Positions 1 to 12,079 of a stretch of DNA of 64,000 nucleotides are shown one piece after another. The translations under genes and the position numbers were made by a program. Position 1 is the first letter of the stretch, and the number at the start of each line of letters is the position of its first letter. The DNA is taken from the NCBI GenBank assembly GCA_031763025.1, contig JASSKH010000009.1, positions 5,772,512 through 5,836,511 of the forward strand, in the 5' to 3' direction. The stretch comes from Macrocystis pyrifera (taxonomy: Eukaryota > Sar > Phaeophyceae > Laminariales > Laminariaceae). The notes beneath the pieces were generated by a model. It was given only the letters and a program-made list of their open reading frames with translations. It did not search any database and was not told where the DNA came from.

Positions 1-23
1 GAGGTCTACTGCTGCTGCTGTTC

Positions 24-137
24 CTACTGCTGCGGTTGCTGCTGCTGCGATTGCTGTTGAGGTTGTATGCTAGTGTTCGTGTCACGAGCGGTGTGGCCGG
101 CGAGCGAACAAATCTCACTATCAATATTTTTCATCAT
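24..137 (-). CDS. Truncated copy of the Gln-rich first exon (copy 1)
   Basis: In copy 1 the T run at about 127-131 is one base shorter than in copy 2, so the ATG at 137 stays in frame. The frame goes through a 37-residue sequence rich in Gln before a TAG at 24-26. The rest of the gene is not present, because the window begins here. It may be a duplicated gene end or the edge of a redundant contig. Confidence 0.3.
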   Translation of the reverse strand: MMKNIDSEICSLAGHTARDTNTSIQPQQQSQQQQPQQ

Positions 138-867
138 ACGAGCAACATGGCTTTTACAGAACGGGGAGGGCGCGGGGGGGGGGGGGGGGGGTTCAGGTTC
201 AGTGCGCGTGGCGCGGGTCACGGAAAAGACGCGCTCTCGCGACCTCCTCCCGCGATCCGTACCTTTCATTTGGTCGACCGTTACGCAAGTATCATAGCTT
301 CCTACTGAAGTCCCCTTGTGCCGTGACCGGCGTCAGTCCCGTTGCTGTGCCGGTCGGCCTTCTTTCACCATGTGCTACTACTAATACAAATGTGGGCGCC
401 AAACCATCTGTACAGCAGTACATCAGTAAAAGCAGTATCTGGCACTCGATGTAGATCTGGACTTTCAAGTTAAAAAGTCCGAGACTAACTTTGATACGTA
501 CGTACGGCTGTCAAATAAAGCTTGCGCGTACCGTACCAAGTCACATGTACGTACAGCAGTACCTCAGTACCTACTGCATGTACACGTACGTTTTTGAATT
601 GTTCGTCTTTCTTCCAGAATGTCTGTTTGCACGAGCACCCTTCGCACAGACGCTGAAGGCTTTTCTACACGGGAAGGCCGGCCCGTCACTGTGTGGTCGA
701 GGTCTGGGCGCGATCCGGACAGTGTGTGGCATACGTGGCAAGCACTCAAACTTCTTTTTCTCTTTTTTTTTTTTTTTTTTTCCGGCGGAAGTGGATAACA
801 ACATTTTGCGGGCGTATCTTCGTGCTGTCCTGACTCCTGACCCGTCTGTACCGCACACCCTGGTACC

Positions 868-1008
868 ATGCAAGGTAACACACTCCGTCGGATATATTTC
901 TATTTCCAATCCGACGAGCTCGGCGTTGGGGAGAGTTCCAAAACGTCGAGCGATGAATCTGTGGAAATATCTCGACAAGCGTGTTTCCCAAAAAAGCGGC
1001 CAGTATAG
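868..1008 (+). CDS. Short coding-like ORF, unknown (copy 1)
   Basis: A 46-residue frame from ATG 868 to TAG 1,008. It begins MQGNTLRRIYFYFQSDELGV and ends with a Ser/Glu-rich stretch and KKRPV. The composition is protein-like, but there is no homologue that I recognise and it overlaps a longer frame. A convincing acceptor (TTCGTCTTTCTTCCAG) at 602-617 opens another coding-like stretch, so these may be exons of one gene. The same sequence is at 46,720-46,860. Confidence 0.28.
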   Translation: MQGNTLRRIYFYFQSDELGVGESSKTSSDESVEISRQACFPKKRPV

Positions 1009-2235
1009 CTGTGTGTACCCTCCCCTGGGTTGGAGACACTCGGCTGGGACATTCATCCCAAGAGGGCGTGATATCAGTCATCATCCGCGTGATAGTGATA
1101 CGGTATGCTATAATAGTCATAGTCTACTCGTAGCTCTTCTGTCGGGGTCAAGTGGGATATCCCCTCCCCTAACCGCCTCACTCGCCTTCCGGTTCCTGTC
1201 TAACTGCTACGATATCATATACCTGGTACATACATACTGCCCCTGTATTACACTTTATACAGCAGTTAGTGGACGTAGACTACCAGTTACACTTCGAGCA
1301 ACAATAGACTGCCTGGGTAATAGAACTACTTATGGATATCTCGATCTCTGATCGTGCTCGGTTGGTACACTCCTGGCCACACAGAGCTCCCACTTGGGAA
1401 TCGCCTCCTTTTAATACTTGTCGGACCTTTCCAGCGGGTCTTTGTTTTCTCATTTTCTCTTGGCACTTTCAGTCCTTCTTTCCTTTTTTCTTCTTTCGTT
1501 TCGTGTGCGTGCGTGTACTCGGAGCACGGCATCGCGGGCAAACCCGGCGCAGTCGCGGGTGTCGGCGGATGGTGGCCGGTAGAGAGGGGATTGCAAGGAT
1601 CGTGGTCGCCGGTTTCGTGGCCAGGCATCGCGTGTCCCTCGAGACACGAGGGAAGCGTGAATGGGCTCTGTCTGGTCTCCATTTGTGGTTTCTGATAAGA
1701 GTATCTACGATTTTATAAGGGTCGTTTCGATTAGTAAAATAAACTCAATTGGTGCTTATTTTCGCGACCAATCTGAACTATACAGAGACATGCACGCAGG
1801 CTAAGCACCAACATTGTCGAGCTGGCGAATCACGGCCACGGTGAGCACCGGGCCTCACGCGAGGCGGGCAACGGGGCTGGCTCACTGTGGCAGAGAGTGA
1901 GGGAAGCTTTGCCCGGACGGAATCGGTGGCGAAGTCGTCGCGAGAGGGACGGCGGCGTACGAGGCTGAGAGAGAAGCTCTGCTGTTTGTTTTTTTTTTTC
2001 TTTCCGAAATTTCCGGTTTCATTTCCATTGCTTTTGCGGTGCTGCTGTGCCGTGCTGTGCTTTATCTTTCGCAGATACGAGTAGAGACATATTGAGCATA
2101 TCGAAAGAACAAAATAAGTACCTTCGTAGGCTGTTCCCAATGCCGTTCGATTTCGAGCTTCAGATTTGTATTTTTCGATCTAAAAAAAGAATGACCCTGC
2201 TTCTGCAGTCCAAAGATGCAAAATCCGACCGGAAC

Positions 2236-2324
2236 TTTTTCGATTTGAGAATCCGATGACCCAAGTCGTCGGATTTTGGCCCAAAATCCGACGACCTGGG
2301 TCATCAGATTTTCAAATCGAAAAA
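2236..2324. repeat. Long hairpin, copy 1
   Basis: Two 44-bp arms around one central C, with about four mismatches: TTTTTCGATTTGAGAATCCG ... GTCGTCGGATTTTGG and its complement. Possibly a small MITE or a remnant of one. Confidence 0.85.
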
Positions 2325-5148
2325 ATGGCATGCTCTTTAAATTCAAGATGTTATCCACGACAGCAAACAGCAGCAGAACGATCGATGAGTTGGATAGTGA
2401 TACACTTGTATCGCGACGTTGCTTCGCGCCCGACGCGCGGACGGCGCGTCCCTTCGTGGCCAGACTAGAGTCGGCTGGCGCGGGCTCGGGCCTAGAGACC
2501 AAGAGAAGCGCACTCGGCACGCGCCTCTCCGTGGATACGTACTCGTAGACTACACTACTGTACAGCAGCAGCAGTCAGTCACAAAATGAACCACAAAATA
2601 CCAAGACAGGTTGACTCTAGCGCACTCGCCACGTCTCTTCGCCGCCAGACCAGAGGCAGTCAGCGTGGGGTCGGACGCTTGGGTCCTACGCGCAGGGCAG
2701 CGCACCCAGCGCGTCTCTTCGCGGCGCCAAGCCACAATAATAGCAGTTGGTCTCGACGTTTGCTCGAATCTCTAAACGCACAATAAATCTGATTTTTCCG
2801 CATAGGAAGACTCTTTCGATTTGCCAAGTTCATATCTGAAAATGCCATCGGGTCAAAATCTGAAGCTCAAAAATCGAACCGCATAGGAAACGGCCTTATC
2901 TGGGGTATGCACGTAAGTACGACATGTGAGCGAGCGTAGCGGAAAACCGCCCGCGACGCGAAGCGTATGTGGCGTCCGAGCCGTTTTCTCCTCAATGAAT
3001 GAAGCATGGCGGCGTTACTCTTGGCATTATCAAGTCGCCAGTTTGCATGATTGAATATAGTTTTTTTCATGATTGACCTCTATCCGCTTTTCGCATAATT
3101 CGATGTACTTCTCCCTCCTGAGCGAACGTAGCGGGCGGCGTAGGCCGCCCGCGGAGCGAAGCGCCTTGTACTACGTACGTACATCACAACCATTGACCAT
3201 CTGGGCGACTTCAGAGGGGAAAAAACCGACGGCAAACACGTGACGGCGGTTACAGCAAGGGGTACTCCGTGATTGGGGGATGATACAATGGTTGGTGTCT
3301 GAGGTACGATGCATGGGGTTGTACGGCATGGGCAAAACATAATCCTACCCGTAACGCTGGGCGCTCACGGTGCTCCAAGACAATGGTTGATAACATACAC
3401 CAGAGTTACCATTGTTTCGGTCACTATTTCGGGGTCCCAAGAGGGGCGACAGGACTATTAATAAATACACTGCTCGCACGACATGAGCGTTGGGTCCGGC
3501 GCTTGCAACGCTCGTCGATCCAGTCGAACTTCTTGCTCGCTCTCGATGCCGCTGCCATCACCGACTGTGCTGTCTGCCATCTTGCGCTCGTACATACGCA
3601 AGGTACAGAGCAAGATCATATACAATCAATCGTACATATGTGACAGGTATTAATACCAGGTATCCTGACGTGCACTCGTACATACCAGGCACACATTTTG
3701 ACCTTTTCAAGGTTTTCTGCATTCTTCGACGACTTGCGTGTGTAGCGGGCGTGTCGAAGCTACGTACTGCTTGCTGTCCTACCAACCGCGGACAGAGGGC
3801 TATCGAGGTCTTTCGACCTCCCAGATGTAGCACACGACGACGGCATTGCTTTCTCTCAAAATAGCAGATTGGGGCCGGCGACTTCCGTCCAGGCGGGACG
3901 AACTATGGGTGTTCCTGTTATACCGTATCACACCCCGGTGATAAGATAACACACCCCCTCGGGGCGATTTTCAAAGCTGGGTTTCTCGACAACCGGGAGG
4001 GCGTACTGAGTATGACAAGCGATGCGTCTATGCAACCAACCTTCTCGATGAAATCTTTCCATAGCCACCATTTTTGTTGTGTGTGCTCCCCATGTTACGG
4101 AGGAAACACGTTCTGAAACTCGTCTCAGGGGGTGTTGATATTATGCGTGTTACACGGTACGTGTATACGATTATTTGCCGGTACAAGTACCGATCCATCG
4201 ATTTCAACTCTGCGCTATGGCGGAGCTTGGTTTTTTTTGTCCCGCTTTTGCTCCGTGCGACGCGTCTTGGTGCAACCCTCTTGCGTAAAACCTCTTGACC
4301 CTCTTAGGACTTCAGGGGGAAGAATTGACCGTGAAAAGTGACAACTGAGAGCAGCGATCCATGCGTGGGTGGGGGGTGACAGAACTTGGTGTACGAGTTA
4401 CAATGTAGAGAGCCGTACGGCACGGCAGCAATATGATCTACAGCAGTCCCTGTATACGATACCTGGTTTTTTTTTTTTTTTTTTTTTTTATACTCAATGG
4501 TCGCATGCTGCTCGTACGACAGACGAATGATACGTAGCACCATTTATTTTCTTACTGGCACCAGTTACTACTTGTTCATCTAGGTCGTTATCTCGGGGCC
4601 CCAAGCAGAGAGTATTGATCTACAGCAGTAGTATTAATAGTACGTACAACAGCAGTATATCCGCAGGTAATAATATTAATAGACGACTTCTACGTAAAGC
4701 GTCTGTGTATCATCTGTCCCTTGTCACTGACGATGCCTCCTCCTATCCTCCTCCTCGCAGGGTCGTGGTCAACGGTCAGACAAGCAAGCAGCAAGCCTGA
4801 CGTACACTGTTGACGTTATACATACCACGGCCAGGTAGACTATTGCCCAAGCAAGTGGGAGAGCCCGACGTCGGGAAGTCGACTGCAAATACCAGGTATA
4901 CTGGTATATCATATGCCAAGCACGTACCTACCTGGTACGTCAGTAGTAACGTACGTACCAATCTGGTCGTACGGATACATAAGGACAGGTTGATCTTCAT
5001 AATAATGACTCACCAGTCACCAGTCATTATATTTCGGACCAAACAAGTACATAGCATTCACGTGAGTACCATTTCCAGACTGAAATATAAGGACGGTTGT
5101 GGTATAAATATCAAGACATAACTATACTTGCATTTTCGTTCAGAGTGG

Positions 5149-5279
5149 TACACAGCAGGGCTATGATTAGAGTCAACGCTAAAATACTGCTGGTCTGTAG
5201 TATCGCCATATATACACAGCAGGGCTGTGATTAGAGTAAACACTAAAATACAGCTTGCTGTAGTATCGCCATACATTTA
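5149..5279 (+). repeat. Two-unit tandem repeat of about 66 bp
   Basis: Both units read ACACAGCAGGGCT(A/G)TGATTAGAGT, then a CTAAAATAC core, and end TGTAGTATCGCCATA. Also present in copy 2 near 50,999-51,129. Confidence 0.8.
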
Positions 5280-5834
5280 CATTTCTCGATGCGCCCGCGC
5301 TTTATACAGCATAGCAGCTGGAAGCGGTAGACGTCTACTGCCATCTAACAATGCTGTTGCTGCACGCATTCTGCGAGGATACCTCCGTCGGCGATACAGG
5401 TGCAGGCAGCATCGTACGAAAAAACAGTCGTGTACTGACTGCTGTACTTGTATTTGACATCGAACATGGTGTGCTGCATATGTTATATGTTATGTTTGCG
5501 AAATCACGAACCCTCCCGCATCGCACTCACCATCAGTCGCTGGCACATTCTCCTGGCTCGTTTCTTCCATTGCCAGGCTTGCTGGTGAATAGGGCTGAAA
5601 ACAGACAGGACACACTGCAGCTGACAGGCAAAAAAATGGCCGGCCAGGGGCTTGTTCATTGTATCTCCCCTATTGTATCTCCCCTATTGTACCAGCTTTT
5701 TATGTTGGAAACCCTTTTAGAGTTTGTAGGGAAATGTAGACCAATGAGGACAATGAGGATGACTAACATTGGGGACTCACTCAAGATTTTTGGTAAGGAA
5801 TGCTTGACCCCACGTACGTGTAAAAAAATTGTAG

Positions 5835-5993
5835 AAATTACCGCCTCTGGTATTTTACGAAACCCCAGATTCCGGCACACAGATGGTGCCGGACACAGCG
5901 CAGCAGGACACCGCAGAGCCCACAAAGGGTCAGGAACTATCCAGCACCACGGAGGCGACGTCGTGCACGAAGATTTTTTGGAAATCGTTCAAG
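5835..5993 (+). CDS. Candidate internal exon, unknown protein (copy 1)
   Basis: A 53-codon frame between AG (5,834) and a GTGAGC donor (5,994). It starts KLPPLVFYETPDSGTQMVPD, has a Thr/Ser/Glu-rich middle and ends KIFWKSFK. The residue mix is much more protein-like than the competing longer frame. The acceptor has a poor pyrimidine tract, and no family is recognised. Copies: 51,691-51,849 and 59,309-59,467. Confidence 0.35.
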
Positions 5994-6452
5994 GTGAGCG
6001 GAGAAAATAGAAAAAAACTACGTCGGCCTCGAAAGCGGTGATGCAGCATGGCTTGGACGTCAGGCCACCGCCCTCGTCCCTTTGAGGTTCCCGTTCGCCG
6101 TTTCTTCTTCTTGGGTGTGACAGCCAGCTTACTGCTGAATGTGCTCCAACCATTTTTTCGGCGAATGACTGCAACCAAGACGTGGATGTTGTCCGAGATG
6201 TAGCAAGATTGTTCAAAATCGTAACTTTCCGCATGTTCAACTACAACAGCAGTACAATCTCAGCATCGAGTACTCGTAACTCGTGCGAGTTCAGTGTGGA
6301 CGACTGCTGTAGTACGACCAGGTATATGTATGTACTGATGAGATTGTAGGCCGTCATCCTCATGTCTCTACGGAAGAAATCCAACCGCAGCAGCAGCTGA
6401 AGGGCACTTCGAGGTTGTGGTTGGCGTGTTAATGTACATCGCGACGTTGCAG

Positions 6453-6666
6453 TCAGTGTGTCGAACCACGACTCGACCGGCAAATTGCTCGTGATTATCA
6501 CATATCAGATATCCTACATACCGGGCTGGAGATAACTTGGGCGCGAGACGATGGAGTCACCATCGAAGGTTGGGATGGGATGAGACGAACCATGGAGAGA
6601 CCTGAGCTCGATGCGGCCACACTGGGGGAAGGCAAAGAAGGGGGGGTCGGCACTCCGTTCTGGTGA
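6453..6666 (+). CDS. Candidate exon, unknown protein (copy 1)
   Basis: After an acceptor-like GTTGCAG, an open frame reads RQIARDYHISDILHTG, then WARDDGVTIEGWDGM and an acidic tail; TGA is at 6,664-6,666. A donor-like TG|GTGACG overlaps the stop, so it may be internal. Copy 2: 52,306-52,519, identical frame. In copy 3 (from 59,928) the G run near the end is one base shorter, which shifts the last residues, and one Glu is replaced by Asp. Confidence 0.35.
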
Positions 6667-7106
6667 CGTGCGTTTAGAGACAGTGAGTGTCGTGTGTATC
6701 GATAGGTCGACTGCAACTTTTCACACCTCGGACAGATCGTGATCTATGTACAGCAGTAGATCATCTATCTACCGTTAGTAGTTCCTCATCTTCCGTCGTG
6801 ATAGGTTTTGCAGGATCTGTATTGCACAGACCTAGCCCAGGAAACATGTGCTGCTTCGTTCATATGTTATGGTTCGGGCCCAGCTACATGAGGTAGATAT
6901 TACAGGATCGGTAATAGATCTGCCTTGAAAGAACTAGAGTATATCATCAACTGGGAATCGATGATCTGTCCGAGGCGCGCAAGGTTTGGTTTATGGTGGA
7001 GTCAAGACCCACTGATCCGCGCCTGCACGTAACGTTGCAAGACGTTTTGTCAAATTAAGATAAACTCCTTCAATATCGCTCACGCTATGATCACAGTACG
7101 CTGCAG

Positions 7107-7204
7107 AAACCGACGAAGCGAAGTGCATGGTTCAACAGGACGGCGGGGACGACGGGGTCAGCGAGGACGACGGGGTCAGCGAGGACAGCGGGGTCAGAGG
7201 TTAG
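7107..7204 (+). CDS. Candidate acidic-repeat exon (copy 1)
   Basis: After CTGCAG a frame reads ETDEAKCMVQQDGG followed by the 6-residue repeat DDGVSE, coded by an 18-bp tandem repeat. It ends in TAG or, alternatively, at a donor AGAG|GTTAGT. Copies: 52,960-53,057 and 60,581-60,678. The family is unknown; the reverse strand is also open, so the coding call is weak. Confidence 0.28.
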
Positions 7205-7789
7205 TCGTGATACACAATCTGTGATCCGGGAAGAGATTTGACCATCGAAGGACTGCGCGCAACGTCGTAGGTTGCAAAGTCTGAATCTCACGGGGGCATG
7301 CTAACCGTAACCTCTACGATTGACAAACGTACGTCGAAATGCCTCTATATTCTCAATGGCGGAGATGCAACCCCTTCGTTACTTCTTGATGTTTTTCCAT
7401 GCAGATACTTACTATCGACGACGATGAATAAATAGAAGAGGGAGAAGAGTACGTGCAGCCCCTGCCGAACTGCAGGGCGCCCCTTGGGATGGTTGGGAAC
7501 CGGAGACGGGGACGGAAGCGTCGGAGGGCAGTCCGGATGATCGAGAGGGGAAGGCGCACACGAAGGTACCGTAGTACGCTAGTGGACGCCTCAGGGGGCG
7601 TGATTTTCTTTCGAGCTTGTGATATTCCGAGCCTGAAAAGGCGACCCGGGGCGTTTACCATGCGGTCGGGGCGTAGTTTGGAAGCAATACGCGTAGTGGT
7701 ATGCTGCATTATGCCAGCGGGTGCGGTATAGTGGCAGCACATCCAGCGGACGAAACACAGCTACAAAAAGAAAATAAGGCCGCCACCCA

Positions 7790-8096
7790 TATCCCCGAAG
7801 CCACTCACCCCTCTACGAACCCAGTCACCCAGTCACCCACCCACCAACTCATCGACCCATCCACCCATCAACTTATCAACCCACCCGCCATGTCCTACAG
7901 CAGTACAGCAGTAGGTGCAGCAGTAGATGAGTGCCCAGTTCGTACGTAGCAGCACCATGGTCCAGTGGTGGAAGCACAAGCGGAGTAAACAAAACAGTAA
8001 AAACACGGCAACTACCCACAACCACGAATCCACTCGCCCACATACTTACCTACCCACACGCCCACACACGCACCAACTCACCCACCATGTACTACA
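7790..8096 (+). repeat. Degenerate CACC/CCCA minisatellite
   Basis: Irregular ACCCA, CACCCA and CATCCA units on both sides of a TACAGCAGTA doublet. Present in all three block copies. No gene was seen in it. Confidence 0.75.
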
Positions 8097-8381
8097 TCAT
8101 TAGGTACAGCGTTAGACATGTTGGTTCATATCGCGCTTGTTCCTGTATTGTACTGTGAGTTCCGTTTATTTTTCCATACTCCGCCATGCTGGGGAGAGCG
8201 GCCCGCCCCCGGGAGGGTGCCTTTTCACGCACCCCGTTCGCCAACTCCTTCAGCGGGGACTGCCAAGTGGAGTGGACGCAGCACGGTCGCGGTGCCGCGA
8301 GCGGCCAGGAGACGCACGATAGAGCCGCTGCACCGCGTTCAAGACTGAAGCCGGCGTAGCTGTGACGATCGGAAACGATGT

Positions 8382-8395
8382 CACTACTACTACTG

Positions 8396-8426
<31 letters not shown>

Positions 8427-8427
8427 C
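8382..8427 (+). repeat. CTA microsatellite, copy 1
   Basis: About 15 CTA units with one CTG. The length is equal in copy 2 and six bases longer in copy 3. Confidence 0.95.
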
Positions 8428-8982
8428 GAGCAGTAGTGATGACCACTCAAACTCATATGTTGCCATTATTTTGGTGATGCGTGAAACACATATAGACATT
8501 GACATGTATCAGGACACGTCAACATTTGTATACATCCCACCTTGTTTGCATCGGAAACAGCTCCATTCCCCTTCCTGCCACGACATCCCAACCTGACCCC
8601 AGGGCGTTTACCCCAATAATTTGAAAGGGCGAGGGGGGGGGTGGGAGGCGTCTGCTGTGTCACCGGGGCTTTTCAAGAAGAGTAAGTTTTTTTTCTCTAT
8701 ATTGGTGTCGTTTTCCCTGAAAAGGCGCCCCATTGGTTTGCTCCTGGCGTGGTGCTTACTATCATTATTACGGTAGACGACGTGATTACGTCTTTTTTGT
8801 GAATACTTGGACTATGGCTTGTGACGGCTGCACAGAAATATGCTTGCTTACTGACGCTTTGCGCTCCGGTTAACATAGCTTTGCACAGCCACGACAACTT
8901 GTTCACAGAAAGTCGGCGTGATCAACTGTGTTGTTGCTGTCGTCTTTTTTTTTTCTGTGCCAGGTATATATATATATATATA

Positions 8983-9387
8983 TTGTCCCATTGTGAGACA
9001 GAGCCATGCCCAAATGGAGGAAGGAATATCGACAGGCTCCCTACGGAAAGGGAGGTCATTACACGAGTGACCGAAGAAGTTAAGGCAAACTGTCAAGGGC
9101 GCAAGAGATTTCTGGTGCCCTTAGCTACGAACCTCGGCCTGGCCATGGTACAGAGGTTCGTCATTTCAAAGTTTGACTGTTGCTCACATTCGGGAGTATA
9201 TTTTGAAGTGTGGCGTCAAACCGCCACCTCTATTAAGAAGTCTGGTCTGCAATCGCTGATGCGCCAGATGGCACCGGGTATTGGCCGGGATACCGATTCG
9301 GAGGCTGAGGAAGGCACAACCAATGCCGCGGGGGTGGAAATTACGGCCGGCACTAGCGAAGCCGATGTCGACGAGAAAACGGACTAG
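8983..9387 (+). CDS. Uncharacterised C-terminal coding segment (copy 1)
   Basis: A 134-residue open frame down to TAG 9,385-9,387. A helical middle (TEREVITRVTEEVKANCQGR, then RFLVPLATNLGLAMVQRF) and a Cys/aromatic stretch (SKFDCCSHSGVYFEVWRQ) are followed by an acidic, Thr-rich tail. I do not recognise the family. The left border is set just after a TA repeat whose length differs between copies by a non-multiple of three, so coding cannot run through it. A splice acceptor TTTCTGTGCCAG precedes the TA repeat. Confidence 0.45.
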   Translation: MSHCETEPCPNGGRNIDRLPTEREVITRVTEEVKANCQGRKRFLVPLATNLGLAMVQRFVISKFDCCSHSGVYFEVWRQTATSIKKSGLQSLMRQMAPGIGRDTDSEAEEGTTNAAGVEITAGTSEADVDEKTD

Positions 9388-10504
9388 CTGTCTTCGATCT
9401 GGTTAATAATTGTCGTCGTGTACAGCAGTAGGTGGTGATGGGCACGAATATTTTTTGTCGACACCCAAAACTATCGCATAACGCAGAGGTAGTTGTGACG
9501 GTCGTTGCCGTCGTGTTTTCAACCCCCCTCATTATGTTGCTGTTGCCTTGCTTGGTAAGTTTTCGGCTGCCCCTCCCCCTGCGCCGAACCCTCGCAGTAA
9601 TATGTGACGCTTGTTATTTGAGGGGCATTCTTACTGTTTTTTTTATTCCAAGGCTAAATTGTGGTGCAGAAATTTCATTTCGTCGTGCATAATAGATAGC
9701 GGGCCTTGCCTCGAAATCGGATCGAACGCCGTGGTCGCCAATACATTAGCCGGAGGAGGATCAAGGGAAGAGTGTCGAGATTTGGCGGGGCACTGATAAA
9801 GATACGACATTCAACTGGCCTCTCCTTCAATTCCACTGCCCCTCTCCCCCCCCTCACCCCCTCGTAAGCTTTTGTATGTCCATCTGGTACGCACGAGGTA
9901 GAGTGGATTGATGTTATTATATAGTGATTGATATATGTTATTTTGTTGCTCCGTTCGTTTCCGTTTGTATTTACTGTACGAGTCGATATCACATTGTATG
10001 AGATGACCGACCTGGCATTCTGTGACATGGCTCGACTTCCGTACAATTGCCGAGAGACTGCCGTGCGAAAATTGTTGCGCTTAGTGAGGACTCATTGTGG
10101 TGCAGAAATCGTAATTTACGAAAGTACGTGCTCCTTAATTTGATACTATTAATACAAGACTTGCAAGCCAGAACACATCGACCGAGCCAAGCAGTGTACC
10201 TGTATCATTGCAAGCAATGACGCAACATCAACCGAGCATTCATGATAATACGTAGTGATCATTCTTTTATGTAAGCCACTCCCTACCCCCCCCCCCCCTC
10301 CCCTCCAACGCCAACCCAGTACCCCCCCCCCCCACACACAGTAAATCTCAACACAACTACAAGACATTGAAAGCCGAGATTGCGTCAACCGAGTCAATCA
10401 GTCCATGTTGAACACTTGCTTAAATTGTTTTCGCTTGCATCATATTCGAAACAATGCAAAACCGCGTGCGTGCAAGCTAATAAAATAGATGAATCATGCC
10501 AAGG
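9388..10504. other. Unassigned DNA with poly-C runs
   Basis: Short open frames only. The C runs at 10,286-10,298 and 10,322-10,333 vary in length among the three block copies. Confidence 0.5.
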
Positions 10505-10639
10505 TCAAAACATAAGCCATGAGGTCTTGCTCGTCTTGGTAGACGGGTTGTCCGTCTTTGACTTAGAAACACTCTCGATGTCGCCAGAGGGCTTCTTGCG
10601 CGGCAGGGTTCCGTTGACCCACAGCGCCTCCATGACCGT
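10505..10639 (-). CDS. Candidate terminal exon, unknown protein (copy 1)
   Basis: After a good acceptor (TAACTTTTCCAG) the minus strand reads TVMEALWVNGTLPRKKPSGD, a Ser/Lys/Thr-rich stretch and WLMF before TGA at 10,505. It is 45 codons in all, starting in phase 0. It looks like the last exon of a gene whose earlier exons are to the right. Whether it could be the end of the JmjC-FN3 gene cannot be decided across the gap; phase does not match exon 9 directly. Confidence 0.42.
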   Translation of the reverse strand, partial: TVMEALWVNGTLPRKKPSGDIESVSKSKTDNPSTKTSKTSWLMF

Positions 10640-12079
10640 CTGGAAAAGTTACAGCGAACCCAAAAGGGGAGGCAAGGAAAGGGGAAGGGAAGGGCGTGCA
10701 AACAAGGGGGAGGGAGGGGTGGGGTATGTGGGCATCAGGGACTGTCGCAGAGGTAGTTTGGTCCCAGTACGGGAGCGTGTTAACTGTATCTATTTCCCCC
10801 CCGGATGACTGAGATGGCAATACTAATGCAGCGATACTACAGTAGTTTACCAAATTTACTGGACGCGGGACATCGGGCTACAGTAAACCACGGCCGTGTT
10901 GCTAGCATAATAATACGTGATGCATTTAAGGAAAATAATACATTACGCATTGGTCCATAAAAAATACTTCATCCAGTGAGGTGTGTCCCTTTGACCGATT
11001 GCCCGGTACTCGCGAGTAATACCCGTCTCCCAAATAATTTTCACGGATAAAAGTAGCACTTGGCGCGCTTTTTTTTTTTTTTTAATCCTCTGGCGGATTG
11101 GTAAACATAAGCTCAAGCTCACCATACTTTCATGTTCAAATCGTGTCTTGTCAATTTAACCCATAGCTCCCGTTTGCGATGCGCGTTTCATTTGCCCCCC
11201 CGGGTACTCGTTCGTTGTACTCGCTGTTGGAGATGCTGTCGTCCGTCTTTTATGACGAGAAGACGTAAACGAGCTGTGACACGCAGCGTGGTCGTTGATT
11301 GTTCGGCTACTCAGACTTGCTCGGGGGGAAACAAATACGTCAGCTGCGAATTCGACTGAAGTAGTGATTGATATTCAACTTTGAAAAGTGCGCGACACGT
11401 CAGACGCGCACAAATTGACGTTCGATAACCCTTTCGGCTTTTGGGGCCCCATGGTATCGACACCTCCTCCCCTCGCAAAGAGCACCACAAGAAATTTAGC
11501 CGTAAAAAAAACGAGAAGTAAGAAACTCGATACCGACGTTTGTATAGGGAACACGCTTCTCAAACGAATAATCTATCTATAACTTTGAACCAATTGATCT
11601 GCTTTTGATCAGAGGGCCGGTTACCGTATGCTACTGTAGTCAGAACCAAATTAACGACTTTTTATTGAAACCTTACCAAGCATCCAAGCAAGTGTGCAAA
11701 CCCGGCAAGATACAATCTGTGTCCCACCCTGTTATCCTCGCAGTATCACGAGTCCGAACAGGTGTCGCGCACCTACCCCAGCGACCCGGGCTGGTTGACG
11801 TTGTTGATATACCTGGTATCACTTTATACAATAGTCATTTTTTTGTCGACATGTTGACCCTCTCACTCACGTCTTTTTTCATGCCATACTGCTGTAGTAC
11901 TCGCGCAAATTATTTGTGCGCACATCGTGTAACTCCAAGTAAGGGAATGCTCAGGCTGGAAAAAAAGGGTGCGTTTCTACTCGTATAAAGGCTCCCGATT
12001 CACTTGTTTTTCTTTAAATCTCGGACTGGTTTCTTTTTAACTGCTTGTGGCAAGTCCTATTATAAATCGGACAGATCAC
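10640..12079. other. Unassigned DNA up to the gap
   Basis: A frame at 11,388-11,582 (TFDNPFGFWGPMVSTPPPLA) looks protein-like, but its start differs between copies because of a one-base indel near 11,413. Nothing else was identified. Confidence 0.45.

Larger units (their letters stand above)
1009..5834. other. Non-coding or unassigned DNA, block copy
   Basis: Contains the hairpin at 2,236, short GC-rich inverted repeats near 2,935-3,160 (GCGGGCGGCGTAGGCCGCCCGC), poly-T/poly-A runs, several TACAGCAGTA and TACCAGGTA words and the tandem repeat at 5,149. No frame was convincing. Confidence 0.5.
1..12079. repeat. Large repeat block, copy 1 (ends at assembly gap)
   Basis: The whole stretch reappears at 45,848-57,942 in the same orientation. 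Differences that I can see are almost all one- to few-base length changes in homopolymers or short repeats, for example the T run near 4,470 and the AAG/CTT triplet near 6,108. Toward 11-12 kb single-base gains and losses outside long runs also appear (near 11,174, 11,213, 11,621 and 12,040), which is what low-coverage contig ends look like. The copy stops at 12,079, the last base before the N gap. It is either a true duplication or, more likely, a redundant contig placed by scaffolding. Confidence 0.95.

Noticed and set aside
491..1351. Long open frame of 286 codons (also at 46,343-47,203)
   Set aside because: It runs through a poly-T tract read as poly-Phe, shows no domain, and other frames in the same stretch look more protein-like. 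Its presence in two copies only reflects the block repeat.
5351..6010. Open frame of 219 codons over the candidate exon at 5,835
   Set aside because: The residue composition of its second half is poor compared with the frame bounded by AG and GTGAGC. Both cannot be coding in full.
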